Part shown: in pieces, positions 63,974-64,000 of the stretch
How positions within the stretch are numbered: position 1 is the stretch's first letter
How the letters are laid out: the number at the start of each line of letters is the position of its first letter
NCBI GenBank assembly: GCA_022410635.1
Contig: JAJVDF010000277.1
Coordinates: forward strand, 345,042 to 409,041
Reading direction: 5' to 3'
DNA length: 64,000 nucleotides
Source of the DNA: Tretioscincus oriximinensis
Lineage: Eukaryota > Chordata > Lepidosauria > Squamata > Gymnophthalmidae
Notes under the pieces: generated by a model
What the model saw: only the letters and a program-made list of their open reading frames with translations
Database searches by the model: none
Told to the model about the DNA's origin: nothing
Position numbers and translations under genes: made by a program

Positions 63974-64000
63974 CTTAAGAAAATAAGAACATAAGAAGAG
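63974..64000 (-). mobile_element. Start of another CR1 tail at the window edge
   Basis: 'ataagaacataagaagag' is the reversed CR1 3' tail; the element runs out of the window. Confidence 0.7.

Overview
The window is vertebrate nuclear DNA: multi-exon genes with GT-AG introns and a high load of CR1-type LINEs, tRNA-derived SINEs, an L1 fragment and small inverted-repeat elements. The repeat mix (CR1 tails ending in ATAAGAAGAGCC-like or ATTCTATG-like units, abundant tRNA SINEs with TTC tails, an L1 end) suggests a reptile, most likely a squamate. That assignment is an inference.

Two genes of the IgGFc-binding protein (FCGBP) family lie tail to tail. Gene 1 (+ strand, 1 to about 25.1 kb, 5' end outside the window) starts inside a huge exon encoding 15 complete and one partial 27-29-residue four-cysteine repeats. 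It continues through three VWD-C8-TIL modules and a final degenerate VWD without C8. Gene 2 (- strand, about 62.3 down to 32.6 kb) starts with the IgGFc-binding N-terminal domain, has just one copy of the same four-cysteine repeat, then five VWD-C8 modules with TIL domains and a final truncated VWD. Its signal-peptide exon is not seen and should lie above 62.3 kb. All exons of both genes are open, and their splice phases alternate regularly (TIL/VWD-N exon 1 to 0, VWD-C/C8 exon 0 to 1), so both look functional. By family, the products should be large secreted, disulfide-rich gel or mucus proteins.

Layout: 1-25062 gene 1 exons (9 seen); 25063-32615 intergenic or terminal-exon territory, mostly CR1 and other repeats; 32616-62301 gene 2 exons (16 seen); 62302-64000 5' intron or upstream sequence of gene 2 with a CR1 copy. 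No RNA gene, CRISPR array or bacterial feature was seen.

The most interesting points are: the four-cysteine array with a strict two-repeat alternation (Trp / non-Trp) and an exact 168-nt period at its start; scattered loss of the GDPH autocleavage motif and of the first cysteine of CGLCG among the D domains; a TIL-TILa cassette in gene 2 with no VWD-C8 between it and the next TIL; a GC-AG intron in gene 1 beside a 145-nt pure pyrimidine tract; and a foldback retroposon with 12-bp target duplications at two sites.
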